NCBI GenBank assembly: GCA_014529385.2
Contig: CM043952.1
Location: 158,751,557 to 158,815,556 of the forward strand
Origin: Adiantum capillus-veneris
Taxonomy: Eukaryota; Streptophyta; Polypodiopsida; Polypodiales; Pteridaceae
Direction of reading: 5' to 3'
DNA: 64,000 nucleotides
The notes under the pieces: generated by a model
The model's input: only the letters and a program-made list of their open reading frames with translations
The model's database searches: none
What the model was told of the DNA's origin: nothing
Shown here: positions 1 through 12,300 of the stretch, one piece after another
Numbering within the stretch: position 1 is the first letter of the stretch
Layout: each line of letters starts with the position of its first letter
Program-made: the position numbers and the translations under genes

Positions 1-1208
1 TGCAGTAGGTACATTGTGGACATTCAGTGGAGATATGGTCCTTGGATTTGCATCTTGAACACCAAGTCTCCATCTTTCGAACTAGTTGTCTCGTGTGGCT
101 AATTTCGGCAATCTGCCTAGCCATTTCTTCAATTTTCTTGGTCCAGGATCCCTTCTTTGATTTCTCCTTTGCTCGTCCATTAGAGCTACTCTCGGAGCTA
201 CTGGACATCTCACTGGAATCAGAACTTTCAGTAGCAGAGCTACTGCTACTGGTTACTGGTCCTTCGCTTCTTGTGGCTCTTTTCCTTCTTAGCCTTCTCT
301 TCCAGCTTCAATGCCCTTTGGACCAGATCATTGAATTTCTTGGTAGGGGTTGGTACCTCTTGTTCCCTAAGCTTTTTGCTTCTGAACCCATTCAGGAACC
401 ATGCCCTCAACCTCTTCTCAGATGGCGGTTCCTGTAACTACCTAGTTAGCTCCTTGATCTTTTCCACATAACTGCGGACTGACAAATTTCTCTGTTTGAT
501 CTTATCTAATTCACAGAGAATATCTTCGTCCCCTCTATTGTCGAAATATTCCAACTTGAAGGCTTTGAGCAATTTGTTATATGATCTGAGCTGGCAGGCA
601 GGGTAATGGTAATACCATTTCCTCGCTGCCTCCTTCAAGGTTTGTGGAAAATATTCCCCCCAATCATTTTCATCAATATTTTTCTATTCAGCATACAGCT
701 CGAAAGCTTGTATGTGAACGTCTAGATCATCCTTCTTCCCTCCCTTGAATATTGGAAAAGAAATCTTCAGGGAAGCTGTGTAATCATTCCGATTACTACT
801 GATCCTGCCACTTCGCTTCTTGGATTTAGAATGACGCTTGGGAGTCTTCTTGCAATTGTTAGTGTCAGCATCCCAATCAATCTCTGTCTCTGTCTCAGTG
901 TTAGTGTCTTCTCTGGTTTGTGTGCTAGAAGTACGGTGACTTCCTTTACCTCCCTTGGTATCCTCATCTCTCTGCCGGGACCGAGAACTCTTGGAACTCT
1001 TTGCCTTCCATGCTTCCCATTCTGCCCGTCGGCGTCAAGAATGACTGGAGTGCTATGAGTCCTGCGCCTCATCAGCTTGACTATGCTCCTCCTGAGCCTC
1101 AGTGTCAGTCATCTTCTCTTGCTTGGGGTCAGACTCTCTTCCTGACTCCTCAGGAATGGGGTCAACACGAATGGTGGATTTCCGGCCACGACTGGATTTT
1201 GGTGCCAT
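1..1208 (-). pseudogene. Ty3/gypsy gag, broken, runs off the left edge
   Basis: The minus strand reads as a retrotransposon capsid gene from an ATG at 1206-1208. A charged N-terminus (MAPKSSRGRKSTIRVD) meets stops near codons 53 and 59. The gag core follows in another frame, with TASLKISFPIFKGGKKDD around 725-780 and AARKWYYHYPACQ around 590-635, then a Lys/Ser-rich linker and a zinc knuckle at 20-61 (W-C-x2-C-x4-H-x4-C-P) of the RNA-binding nucleocapsid type. Protease and pol should lie beyond position 1. Stops at 53, 59 and between segments make it a pseudogene. The Ser/Lys-rich linker resembles that of the gag at 33.2-33.8 kb, so the element is probably related to family RLG-A. The gag assignment is strong; the subfamily is inference. 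Confidence 0.8.
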
Positions 1209-1299
1209 TGTTGAAAACTTCGAACTGGGAGAAGAGTCTTTCAGTCAACGAGCTTCAGCTAGTGCCACCGTGATTGCCAAAATGGAATTGGAGCTAATC

Positions 1300-1765
1300 T
1301 CTTGAGACAGCTAATTCTAGTGTTGGAAGATTTCAGCTACTAGTGTAGGAAGATTTCAGACAGTTGACTGGACAGGAATCAGAAACTAGACTAGAATTTG
1401 GATACTGAAAGAAGAATCAGACTTATGTACTGGAAATAAGGTTCAGATTCAGAAGACTGGACGAGAAGTAAGTATAACTGGAATATATGCCATGATTGGA
1501 ATTACAGATCAAGATTACAGCGAATATGATTTACAGAGAGAAAGTACAGCCGACAATACTGTCAATGATTCTCAAGTACAAGTACAGCCAAGGCGCTATC
1601 CCAAATGATAACAATTGCCAACCGGATTACAATGTAATGGGCCCTATTTATACACTTCGGGTTTACTGTAGTAATTACCATAGTAACTACTAAGTAATTC
1701 GCTGCCCATCTCTTAAGAAGACGTTCCCACGCAGTGAACTATCCAGCCATCTACAATCATGATAA
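1300..1765 (-). promoter_or_regulatory. Probable 5' LTR and leader of the left-edge gypsy element
   Basis: On the minus strand a TATA box (TATAAATA, 1645-1652) precedes about 440 nt of non-coding, pyrimidine-rich sequence that leads to the gag ATG at 1208. This is where a 5' LTR R-U5 and leader should be. I could not find a clean TG...CA boundary or a convincing primer binding site, so the limits are approximate. Confidence 0.4.
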
Positions 1766-3540
1766 GCCTTTTCCTCAACCGATTCGTGTGGGGACATGCA
1801 AGTTAGCAAATATTTATTGTAGCTTACATGCACACAAATACCTCCTATCTTCTATACATTGTTTAGAAAACTCTGTTGTCACCTTGACAATCAAAGAAAT
1901 GCCACCATTAAAAACAGAGAAGGAAAATCTCACATCCATGCTAGCTCTTTAAAATGCTAAGATTCAAATGATACCTAGATTATATAGGAAACTCGCAACA
2001 TATTTATTTTAGCTCTCCATTTTGTTGCGATAAACAAATCTTTTTACGAAAACATATATATCATGATTATTCACCATCAGTTGAGGAGATGTGTAAATAT
2101 CAATATAAAATCAAATCATTTTTTGCCTAGGTATGAAAGCATTGACTGAGATTGTACATCGGTATCATCTTTTCATCCAAACATAGTCTCCAAGTTGCCA
2201 ATATTGTTGGCCGTAGAAGTCCTATCAAAATTCCTAGGTGTTGTCTACCACTCAAGATCCTCAAGATGCACCTCCTTTGTAGACCCTACGTGATGCAAAG
2301 TACTTGGTACACTTTGTCCATTGGCCTTGACCTATTCCCCCTAAATGAAAGAAAAGGTGACATACTCTTAGCATGGCACACTTAAATGTACTAAAGAACG
2401 CCATGATTTCTTCTTCCAAGGGGTAAAAATTTAGCAAACCTCAACACAAGGAATTAGGAGGCATGAAGAGACTTTTGACTTAAAACTACATGGGTGTCAA
2501 ACCATGTCTTTACTTATTTGGTTTTCATAGCAATACCGTTTGCACTTGCAATGATAACTACATTTTCCACGTCAAGAAAAAGTCCATGATTCACAACACC
2601 TTTAAGTTACCAAATGACCTTGGTTGTTACTTGAGCATCCTTTAAGGGTGACTATCCAAACACATCCAGACCTATGAGACGCAAAGAGGTTAGCTCATTA
2701 TTTAAACGTGAAGGCTTCAAAGATCAAACCTTCAAGCAAAAATCAAGAATGTATTTTGATATGCTAGTAACATAGGGCTTTTACCCATCTATCCTTAATG
2801 TACCATGTAAGATTACAAATGTTAAGAGTGACATTCTAAAAATGAATGAAAAAAGGTGACTGAAGAACAACTTCTCACCTCATAGCTAGCACCCTCTAAT
2901 AGATTCTTTAGTCTCTCAACATGGCCAACTAAGTGTGCCCTAGATCATCTATGAGCTAAAATCACAAGGGTAGGTTTTCACTATCAAGATGCCACATTAT
3001 AAATAAATATACATTATGATATTATCGTTTTCCCATCCCTAATTATGATGAACTTTGCTGATGTTGCTTCAGCTATTTGTTTAGCGGCGGAAATCCTTTA
3101 ATCAAAATAAAAACTATTGAAATGGATGTAAATATGATCAGTTGATGTCATGCATGATGCCAGATGAGATGCCTACACTAGCTCGATATAATAGGCCTCT
3201 TTGTATACACTTTTGCCTAATTAATCAATCAATCAAGTTTGTGTTTAGACTCTACTCCATATCATTTGTGTACTCAAGTGCTATTTACTATTCCCCCACT
3301 ATGAATGTCTCTCTAATTGTGCGCGTTTATCGCACATGTCAAAGCAAGGGACTTGCCATACACTGTGTGTGAGCCACAAATGGTTGCAAGCACACAACCA
3401 GACTAGCAAGCTCAAGAGAGCAAGGATGTGTCACTCACCGCCCTATGCTTGCCTTCGTGGAGGATTCCTCGTCGCGAAGAAGAGGGAGCTACCGCCGTGC
3501 CGCGCTCAACCCGCCTTGTCGCCGTCGTGCCGTCAGAATG
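1766..3540. other. No recognisable gene
   Basis: AT-rich sequence with only short, unsupported frames. I see no conserved protein motif, LTR boundary or tandem repeat in it. Confidence 0.5.
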
Positions 3541-3548
3541 CTCAATCA

Positions 3549-3550
<2 letters not shown>

Positions 3551-3601
<51 letters not shown>

Positions 3602-3626
3602 GCATACACACACACACACACACACA
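3551..3626. repeat. Compound microsatellite (CT)24 then (AC)n
   Basis: An uninterrupted CT tract at 3551-3598 is followed by a short spacer and an AC tract at 3606-3626. Ser/Leu-rich and Thr/His-rich frames across it are translation artefacts. Confidence 0.97.
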
Positions 3627-3636
3627 AGGAGATGAA

Positions 3637-4325
3637 GATGGAGATGGAGCAAGAGCACTCTTCAATTGCAAAAATGAGAGAATGAGTGATTTTTAAGTTT
3701 AGGTGACTTTTATATGAGCTCGCCCATTCACATTTGGGCGCCCATGCCTAGCCAACTAACCCTTGAATGTTCTAGTTAGAGTGCGCCACTCATCGGCAAT
3801 CACTCTTAACCTTTTCCTATTGGATCGACAAGCCCGGCCCATGACTACTAGAAGTGGACGCCGATGGTTAACATGCCCCCGTTCTTGATGTAGATTCCGC
3901 CCTCTGAATATAACAGTGCTGCATCGGGATCCACGATAGGAGTACTTGTGTCAGAAGAAATAAAACATTGTGAAAGCTCAAAGGCAGCATGTGCAGGCGT
4001 GCAATAAGTGAGATGTATACATGATATTCTAGGAAATGCAAAAAAAAAAATCATGAATTGTAACATTGCCAACTAGAACAAGCGTAGTACAGGAATAAAA
4101 TGCAATTGAGTTAAGGTCTATTAGGTCTCCCCAATCTCAGAAAAATAAAAATTCTCCTAAATCATATTAAGTGCATAAGTGAAGGGTGAGTTTAGGAAAT
4201 GAAAAGATAGATGAAAGTGGAAAGTCAAAAGACGCATGAAGATAGAAAGTAAAAAGACCTTCGGTGTCCATATAAATAGGTGTTTCTCTTCTCCTTTATT
4301 TTCCCTTTAACGTTTTCTTCTCTTC
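3637..4325. other. No recognisable gene
   Basis: Non-coding, with an A9-10 run at about 4039-4048. A possible TATA-like stretch (ATATAAATA, about 4270-4278) lies about 60 bp before the next CT tract, but nothing downstream is a gene I can name. Confidence 0.4.
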
Positions 4326-4330
4326 AAAGT

Positions 4331-4332
<2 letters not shown>

Positions 4333-4378
<46 letters not shown>
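4333..4378. repeat. Microsatellite (CT)n
   Basis: Perfect CT dinucleotide run of about 46 bp. Confidence 0.97.
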
Positions 4379-4381
<3 letters not shown>

Positions 4382-4464
4382 GTTGCATACGTCTTTTATA
4401 GCTAACACTATTGCAGATCTACGTGCTTTGTCGTTGCTCGTGGCTACGGGCTGTAGACTAGCGC

Positions 4465-4655
4465 AAAATGAATGCTACTTTCAAGATGAAATACTTGGGG
4501 CGTTCTCATCATTACTTGGACTTATAGTTTCAGTATTGTGATGGAGCTATTGTTTTGTGTCAAGCAAGATACATATAGAGATATTACTACGTAAGTTTGG
4601 ACTTGAGGACTGCAAACTTATTGCTACTCCAATGAAAACTACAAGCTACAACTAA
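4465..4655 (+). pseudogene. Ty1/copia reverse transcriptase fragment 1
   Basis: Split frames read NATFKMKYLG, then YLGL, then IEILLRKFGLEDCKLIATPMK. They match the segment of copia reverse transcriptase just downstream of the catalytic YVDD, usually FEMKDLG...YFLGIE...LLKKFGM.DCKPV.TPM. At least two frameshifts and a stop break it. No LTR is visible nearby. A second and third fragment covering the same protein region lie at 15.9 and 17.5 kb, so this is a locally repeated copia family. Confidence 0.75.
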
Positions 4656-4659
4656 TTAA

Positions 4660-5495
4660 CTGAAATTACATTATGTCAAGGTTTTTAAAGGGATTTACAA
4701 TATTGGGCTAAAAAATGGACTGCTCTATTTGGCTAAAAATGGACCATTGTGTTAGCTTGCTGCTAGCATTCCCCCCTCTCCCACTATGGGTCATTCACGA
4801 CACAACATCATATTGTAAGGTAGTGCTTTGGCTTGGGGGATGCGTGTTATTTCTTGAGGGCTTCATAGTAATTTATCTTGAGCTTTTTGTCACTTTCTAT
4901 AAGGAACTACATGTCTATTGGCATCTTGAGCTCCATGGTTGAGGATCCAACAAATCTTACTCGTAGATTTTTGATGATGATGCCAAAGATATTTGTTTGG
5001 AATATAAAGAAGCCGATGTAGAAAGCTTCTTCAAAGGTCTACATATAATAAGATGAAAAAAATAACACCCTTGTATAGATCTTGTAGAGAATTTCATCTA
5101 TTGGATGATTTGAGAGGTCATAGCAAGGCCCTTGGTTTCCTTTTAGGAACGACATCCATGGTGCATCTATTTGCTCAACTTGATTTAATGTCTACATTCT
5201 TGTAAGAATCATCATGGCTATCTGGATGAACATTATGCATGCCAAGTCTGGGATTCTCTTGAAGACTTTGATTTCATCGTCAATGTCTACAATGGGTAGT
5301 CTTCAATCGCCTTCCCTTTAGATGGAGAAAGTCTAGGATAGTCTAGCCAAGTAGGATGTTTATTAGGTGATGGCTACCCCAAATCCTCACTCGAAGCACT
5401 ATGCAGATGGTGGGATCCTTTTTTATCTCTTGTGGAGCTTGTGTGTATAGTATTATATACCTAGGATGCCTTTTTAACTAATACCTTCTCCAGGC
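4660..5495. other. No recognisable gene
   Basis: Short frames only. I see no motif, repeat or LTR end that I can support. Confidence 0.4.
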
Positions 5496-6480
5496 CTAAT
5501 TTGGCTCTATATTATCTACTGCTTGGTCCTTGAAAAATCTTTCTTTAACTTTGAGGACTACATACTTTACCAAAGTGGATAAGGAAGTGATTGTTGATGC
5601 TATGTGATTTCCTAGGAGGTAAGCTGAGAAACATTCTCTAAGTGTGGGACAGGCTCCTACTAGGCCATTGCTCCTTTCCAAATGTCCTCTATCTCTTTTT
5701 CAACATTTACCTTTAAAGATTTATCGGCCTCTCCAGTAAAATTGTCTACTCGCCATGTATCTTCCTCCAGCTCTACTGGTGCTATCTCAGGGAGAAAGGT
5801 GGTCCCTTCAATCTCCTCCATGCATTGCAAGAATTGCAAGGCTTCAAATTCCTTAGTGATTGGCCCAATGGTGTCTTCTTCTTGACTATTTGTTTTCCCT
5901 TTAACTGCAGTTGAACCGTCGGTAGGTCTTCTTGAAGCTTGGAAACCTGTTTTTAATATTATTCTTCCTTGGGCATAAAACTGAGTGACAATTCTCTTCT
6001 TTACATTTGCTCAAGCTTTAATTCTATCTCTAGATCTTTGCTTTAATTCTCCATAGCTCGGTAAGCTCGGTCAAACCTTGAAGAGTGAGGACAGTTAGAT
6101 TTGTCTAAGAGCTCTTTTTGTTCCTTTAGTCTTGCTTCTTCTTGAGTCACCTGGATGTTGGCAGCATCCAACTGCCAACAGTTGGATTTGTCCTTAGCTT
6201 GTCTAAGAGATCTTTTTGGTCCTTTAGTCTTGCTTCGTCTTGAGTCACCTGGATGTTGGCAGCATCCAACTGCCAGCATCCACCTGCATTTGTAGCCATA
6301 GAGCATGTGCATTAGTGTCTAGGACTATTTTGTTTAACTCTTGGATCTTTTTATTTTGGTCCTCACGTGCTGATGCTAGCTTCTCTACAAGTATGGTCAT
6401 ATCCGTGAGCTCAGTCACCCTTCCGAGTAGGCTTGCTTCACGCTCTGCACTCCCTTCCTGCGACCTTCTCTCTTAGTTGG
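5496..6480 (-). pseudogene. Unidentified coiled-coil coding remnant with an internal duplication
   Basis: Several minus-strand frames give long, well-formed acidic and heptad-like peptides: REASLLGRVTELTDM and REDQNKKIQELNKI (about 6320-6440), VTQEEARLKEQKELLD (about 6110-6165), and EEDTIGPITKEFEALQFLQC then LEEDTWRVDNFTGEA (5690-5885). They look like one former gene of at least 300 residues, now cut by frameshifts and by a 98-bp tandem duplication. I do not recognise the family. A similar coiled-coil flavour appears on the minus strand at 41.9-45.0 kb and near 10.9-11.6 kb, so a repeat-encoded protein is likely. No function is claimed. Confidence 0.45.
6103..6298. repeat. 98-bp tandem duplication
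   Basis: Two adjacent copies begin with GTCTAAGAG at 6103 and 6201 and share a long near-identical core including GGATGTTGGCAGCATCCAAC. Because 98 is not a multiple of three, the duplication shifts the frame of the coiled-coil remnant it sits in. Confidence 0.9.
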
Positions 6481-9365
6481 CATTGTTTGGAACTTTGATC
6501 CTTTGGTAGGCAACCCTGTTGTGCTCAAGATCAACTTGATGGCAGCCGGCTACCTTCCTTTTCCTCCTTGTTTCCGGTTGGTTGGCCGCACTAGCTCAAT
6601 GTGCTAGATCTATCTAGAAAGGCCTAGCAAACCTTCTTGTAAATCTCTTTTGGGATTTTTATAACAACAATTTGTTATGTTGACTCTAAAGGAGGTTGAA
6701 CAAACAAACTACTAGGGGTACTTGATCCAAGAAATGATCATGGGTATGAGACCTGAAATAGAATAAAACTTGGGACCAATCGAGAGAGCATTTGGAAGTA
6801 TGGCCAACCAATAGGGTAGTATTGCGCCTGAGGCAGCCACCTCAACGATGAGAATTGGGGGAAACCATTGCTAATCAAAGAAGAACGGGTGACACCAGGA
6901 TAAAAAGAGATCACACGAGTCACACCTACCAAGAAATTGGTGTGAAGGCTGAGTTGGAGAGACACCGGCCAACAGAGCGTGTGTTCATAGTGAACAAGGC
7001 ACATATACACATATGAAAAAAGGGCATTCAATCATGGATCAACCTCTCGTAGAGACAAACAATCGTAAAGAGATGCAAATATTATCTAAAAAATGAAAAA
7101 GTTCTAAATTGATGACTCGGCCGAACCATTCTATAAAACCAACATTTATGGCAACAAAGATGACTAGAGAAGAGACCAAGGGATAAAACCAAGTACAACA
7201 CAATGCATCAACACATAAGGATCAACCCAACCTAAATTCCCAATCCCAAGAAGAAGAATGTGGACAACATTTGTAGCATGTAAAGATAAAATTCAAGCAG
7301 TTTTGAACTATCCAATGCTGGCAGGCCCTACATCCCATGTACATCCATCAAAAACATATATGCTATAGACTATGAGGGCTACACACATTGTTGAACAATG
7401 TTCTAGACTTAGTATATTAGATGCTCAGCAAAATAGTCAAAATGTTGATCACTCCTATTATAATATTCCATGATTTCAAAGCTGTTGGACAAATATTCAT
7501 AGAAGGAAGCAAGGGACTCTGCTAGGTTCTGAAGAACACTCCCTCAAAGAACATATTAACGGGTTTATACACCAAGCTCATGTTCATACATTCCACTACA
7601 TACAGACCTTTGAAGAATGTGTCATGACATGCTTCATCGAGATGTAATCTTCAATCTTCAGCCCTCTTATCAAGGATCGTCCTGCTAGACACATGGCATA
7701 TCAAAATGTTGACATGTATAATCCCTATAATATATTGCCCACATAGCTGAAGGTGGAGCCAAAGCTGCCAAATACAACCAATCAATTCCAAAACTTGACC
7801 AATCCAAGTACTACAAATGAACAATGTCAAGAATGACAATCATTTAGGATGGGGGAGATTTTGCAGATGCCATGACAAAAACCCCTTTGAGCCAAAATTT
7901 CTCTTGTAGTTACTATATTATGTAAAGATATTGAGCGCTCTTTGACCAAGTTCTAAGTTCTAAATCCTTCACTCATTTTTGTAATTGTACAATACCACGA
8001 GAACTAGATTTTGGTGCCATATTTTAGAATCCTTAGGTATAAAGTTACTTTTAATGAGATTAGAGAAGACTTTTGGGTAAGTGTGTACGAGAGAAGCTAC
8101 AAACACACATAGCTATTTTGTAAACACGACAACTTTTTATTTGGGAATCCAAATCAATTTTTGACAAGTGAATTTTGTTTCTTTCCTCTTGCTTTGTCTA
8201 ATGAATGTAGTCATTCTTAGTCCAATCAAATTTTGTGTCTATGCTATGTGATCTTAAATTTTCTATTTGATGGTATTTTCAAGAGACCAATTTCTTGATA
8301 CAAGACTATCCTCAGGCCTTAGGAGATGCTATTTGACCACTTCTGATCGTGTTTAGATGACCTTTTTAGAATAATGAGTTGCGATTCATGTACCTTTAGC
8401 ATATGAGAATTAATGGTCCGAATAGATTCTATTAGTCCTTGCTTATAGTCTCCTAGAGTTTTGAAGTGTTTTGACATGTCTAGCTAAGAAACCATTAAGC
8501 ACTTGGTAGAAGCGAGGATTGAGAGTTTACTTGTTGATAGGCTAAGTTAATTTCAAGAGCTAAAACACCCGAGCTAGGAGTAACAAGCTTCAAAACAATC
8601 ATGTTTAAGAGATTTATATCTCCCTTAGAAATATGTATGTGAAGTGAAAAATGAATTCAAATGAGCCAATAGGTCCTTCCAGCTTTGGAAAAATCAAAAT
8701 TTCCTTTATTACTTGAGGAGATTCTAAGGCCGCTACGAATTTGAAGTTGTAAATCCAACCAATAGATGTTGAATGGAAATTGTGGGGCATTGGCATCGGG
8801 CAAAAACTGTGGATAGTGATCATGTGTTCAAGCTCCATCGAGAGTTGTACATACACAACAAAGTTGTATTACACTGGGACACTAACAAAGGCTATGGTTG
8901 ATAATGAGGCTAGCCACTATGGTCAAGGAGGATTGTAGTACAAGGTGGTTGCTAATAATGTGCACAAAGGGTTGGTCGGAAGACAAGCACAAGCCCTTCT
9001 TCAAAGTAGAGAAAAAAGTGATTGATAAAAATGGTAGTTAAGGAAGCCTTGAATCATTGGGATTTTTGGCTTGAAGGATGAGGCATGTGGTTGCGTCAAA
9101 GAATTTTCATATCTAGTAGTGTGTAAAGTGATGTCTCTAGTCACTTTTGAATTTCATTTGTGTGCATAGCTCTTCAAAATTTCCTTTATTACTTGAGTCT
9201 GCGCTTAACAAGATAGAGAATCTTCAAACAAATTAGCAATTAGGATGTGAGCAACAAGGCTTTTTCATGATAGAGGCTATGGGTATCGTTGTGTAGGTTG
9301 TGAGCAAAGACTATGGGAAACTTTGAAGCATTTTATTTTATTTAAAGCCTTTAAGCATACCATCT
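6481..9365. other. No recognisable gene
   Basis: About 2.9 kb with only short frames. I found no retroelement motif, splice-supported exon or repeat in it. Diffuse old repeat remnants cannot be excluded by eye. Confidence 0.4.
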
Positions 9366-9369
9366 TATT

Positions 9370-9640
9370 TGTGAAGCAATATTTCTATTATGCACAATGT
9401 AGTGAATATGTAAATGTAAACAAATCCATTTTGAATCAAAATATATGTATGCTCAACCACTTGCTACTCTATATTCTTTGACCATACCAAATAAAACTTT
9501 TAATTGTGAAGCAATATTTCTATTATGCACAATGTAACGAATATGTAAACAAATCCGGTTTGAATCAAAATATATGTATGCTCAACCATTTGTTACTCTA
9601 AATTCTTTGACCAACCAAATAAATTTTTTGCATTTTTTGA
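9370..9640. repeat. 135-bp tandem duplication, AT-rich
   Basis: TGTGAAGCAATATTTCTATT starts at 9370 and again at 9505. The two copies stay closely similar through ATATATGTATGCTCAACCA and TTCTTTGACCA, with small indels. No coding potential. Confidence 0.88.
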
Positions 9641-10265
9641 CCATACCAAATGTAGGTCATAGGTTTTTATGATACACATAAGTTACTATCCAATAACTCA
9701 TGCCAGATTGTTTGACCATACAATTTAAATGTTCTAAATTATTTGCCCACATCATCTCCATTTTGTGGACTCCTATGACAAGTATAGGCTACTATCTAAT
9801 CAATCATGCCAAATATAAGAACACACACATAAACTTAGATTGGAAAACATCACCAAAGTGAATAAAACTTTTGACAAGTACAAAATCACAAGTTAGTTGA
9901 CATAGCAAATAAAATTATTGAGATACCACAATATAGTATGTCAAGTTTTAGCACCAACCATAATGTCTAGCATTGGAAGTAATCCCAAATCAAACCATAA
10001 TGATAAATACAAAGTCTTAGTTCTTAAAAACTATCATCACTTGTTTTATCATCATTGACTTGCAATGTCATCAACAAATATTGATTCCCGTCTTCTTCTT
10101 TGTACCAAAGGCTTGTTAAAATGAGCACCCCTACTACTCATAAACCATGCCACATATTCAACATAACACAATGAAGACCTATTTATAAGGTTGTATCTTA
10201 GCTATGTAACAAAGCACTAAAGAAAACATGGAGAGGAGTTGAAATAGCACTTACCAATCTGTGGG
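9641..10265. other. No recognisable gene
   Basis: AT-rich, with several diverged repeats of a TTTGACCATAC-type phrase between about 9600 and 9720. I see no coding signal. Confidence 0.4.
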
Positions 10266-10268
10266 AGC

Positions 10269-10760
10269 CTAAAAGTCAAAAGTCCCAATTTCCTCATCCT
10301 CCATTGCTGAATATGAAGAGGAAGCTTCCACCTCAACAAAGTAAGAGGCTATCAACGGACAAAGATGCATATCAACAATAGAATGATCTTGCTCAATTGC
10401 AAGACACCACCTCCCTGTATGTAGACAAGCCCTCAAAATTGGCCATGCCCTTGCTCCAAGATCTAGTACTCTACTATTTGTAGCAATAAGGAATTGAACA
10501 ACATGAGCATAAATCAACGACTCTTTTCAATTCCCCCTCTCCACAACTCCCACTGGATCCTACCTATTTGGAGCATTGTGATGAAGAAAATGTTTGAGGA
10601 TGTAAGAGTCCAAATAAAGCTGAAGCTCTTTCCCTATGGCATTGCCATCTTCAAGATGGAGCATTGGTTTACAGCTGCCTTGAAGATTGGCGTCGAGGTT
10701 AAGTAGCATCCTTGTTTTCCCTAAATACAGTTCATGCTTTAGCAATGGCAATGGAAACAT
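10269..10760 (-). pseudogene. Broken DNA N4/N6-methyltransferase-like frame
   Basis: One minus-strand frame runs 164 codons from 10760 with two internal stops (TAG at 10557-10559 and TGA about 10 codons later). Its second half reads VYAHVV-like, then LIYAHVVQFLIATNS, RVLDLGARAWPILRACLHTG and RWCLAIEQD. This order matches the C-terminal half of N4-cytosine/N6-adenine DNA methyltransferases: a helix, then motif X/I (VLDLG.G.G for S-adenosylmethionine binding, here with the second and third glycines changed), then GR.C.AIE.D, where the acidic residue binds the cofactor ribose. The altered glycines plus stops mean it is not active. No target-recognition or DPPY motif is visible. It lies among retroelement debris, so it may be a repeat-borne copy rather than a host gene. 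Confidence 0.5.
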
Positions 10761-10790
10761 ATCATGGCCAAAATTCTTTACTTACTCTTT

Positions 10791-10841
10791 TGGTTTGATG
10801 ATTTGAATGGTTTGATGATTTGAATGGTTTGATGATTTGAA
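10791..10841. repeat. 17-bp unit repeated three times
   Basis: TGGTTTGATGATTTGAA occurs three times head to tail without change. Confidence 0.95.
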
Positions 10842-11082
10842 GGGCCACTAAAGCAAAGGTCTTCAATTCCCACTTCATCTACATTTTAGCTAAACCTTTG
10901 AGCATCTCTTCAATCCTTTTTTCCATCTCTTGCTTGGAGTTTACAAGTGTACCCTAAAATTCAGGCTTTAAAGGTGGCTCCATTCCAAAAGTATTGGGCA
11001 AATTATGTGCTACTTCTAGTTGTGTAGCTTGTAGCTCTAATGGTTAAGGAGTTGATCGATAATAATTGTTGTGGTAGTGTTT

Positions 11083-11589
11083 CTAGGGAATACCTATTCT
11101 TTTCTTCTCTTTAGATCTCAAGGATTCACCTTTTGTTGGCAGCTTTAGGGCCTCTGCTACTATGTCCTTTGTGATGCTGACCTCTATAACTTGGCCAATG
11201 GAGTCAGTAATCCATACTGTGCCATCCTCTTGGATTGAGTTGAGTAGCTCATATGCTCTTTGTAGGTCCACGCCACAAGGTTCCATTTGATAGAATGGTA
11301 GTAGGCCCCACTTTGTGTGTGATTCTCTAACTTTTTGAGTCTAAGCTATGTCATAAATTTCTTTTGGAAGTAGTTGTAGTTCCATTGTGTGGTTGTTTGC
11401 ACTTCTTAATATGCCATGAAATATGACCACATTGTGCTTTTCCAAGTGTGCTTCTTCATCATATGTCTTTTTGGCTACCCTTATGGATTTTTCTTTCGGT
11501 TGATAGGGCAAAAGTTCCTGTAGTTTTTCCTTCATGGTCTTTTTCTTTGCCGTGGTTGACAAGCTTTGCATTGACCTTGGAGCGAACAC
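11083..11589 (-). pseudogene. Unidentified coding remnant, retroelement-associated
   Basis: Two minus-strand frames (11589-11341 and 11286-11083) read KKKTMKEKLQELLPYQPKEK and RAYELLNSIQEDGTVWITDS, ending in KDIVAEALKLPTKGES. The composition and continuity suggest one former protein interrupted by a stop near 11341. It lies just downstream (in minus orientation) of a gypsy RNase H fragment, where integrase would be expected, but it shows no integrase motif. I do not recognise it; it may belong to a second element. Confidence 0.4.
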
Positions 11590-11960
11590 ACAAGATCTAG
11601 CAAATTAGGTACATTTCAGAGTGGAAATATTTGTGCAGCTTCATACCTGAAATTGCCAATTTTTGTTATGATGCTTAAAGAATATAACCAAAGCCATGGA
11701 AACATGATGCAACCAAAAAAATGATGTAAACATGATGCGACTCAAAAAATGTCAATTTGGACAAAAAAATTATAAGCATGATAATAAGTGTGCTTATTAT
11801 CTAGGACTAGATTATCTACTTTAGCTATTGTCGACATAGTAACTAGATCCTTTGATCATCTACTAGGAATCATCTCAAATGAGAACATATATACATCTGG
11901 CAAATCATCAACACCCTTGGGAAGTTCCCCCGAGGTGATCCTCGATAAGTGGCTTGCTCC

Positions 11961-12293
11961 CTAATGTGTGGTGCCCTTTTCAAAAACCCTCATAGAGTCA
12001 AACTCCAGTAAGATGATGAACCATCTTACAATTATTCTCGTATTACATGGTTTGTTGACAAGATAAAGTAGTGCTTGGTGGTCTACAAAGGAGACAAACT
12101 TATTTGTCAATAAATAATGCCTAAATTTCTTGACAGCATAAACCATTCCAGGTCCTTCTCTTTTTGTCATGGTGCTATTATTTTTTGACGTCTTCAATTG
12201 CATACTAGCATATGAGATGGGAAAATCCATGGTTTCCTCTCTTGGTTTTGCTAATATGCTACCAATAGTAAAATTTGAAGCATCAACATGCAC
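11961..12293 (-). pseudogene. Ty3/gypsy RNase H domain fragment
   Basis: The 110-codon minus-strand frame begins MHVDASNFTIGSILA and contains PISYASMQL, GPGMVYAVKKFRHYLL and FVDHQALLYLVNKP, the RNase H domain that degrades the RNA strand after reverse transcription. The first catalytic Asp (VDAS) and the DHQ Asp are present; the central Glu position reads as Gly-Pro-Gly (usually EREGLG), so a key residue is altered. A stop follows GTTH, where the usual DHLSR end should continue; SHLSRI is seen just after it. Part of the element with the primer binding site at 15.0 kb. Confidence 0.85.
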
Positions 12294-12300
12294 ATGAAAA

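Noticed and set aside
3336-3696. Three overlapping frames with long Ser-Leu runs
   Set aside because: They translate the CT/CA microsatellite.
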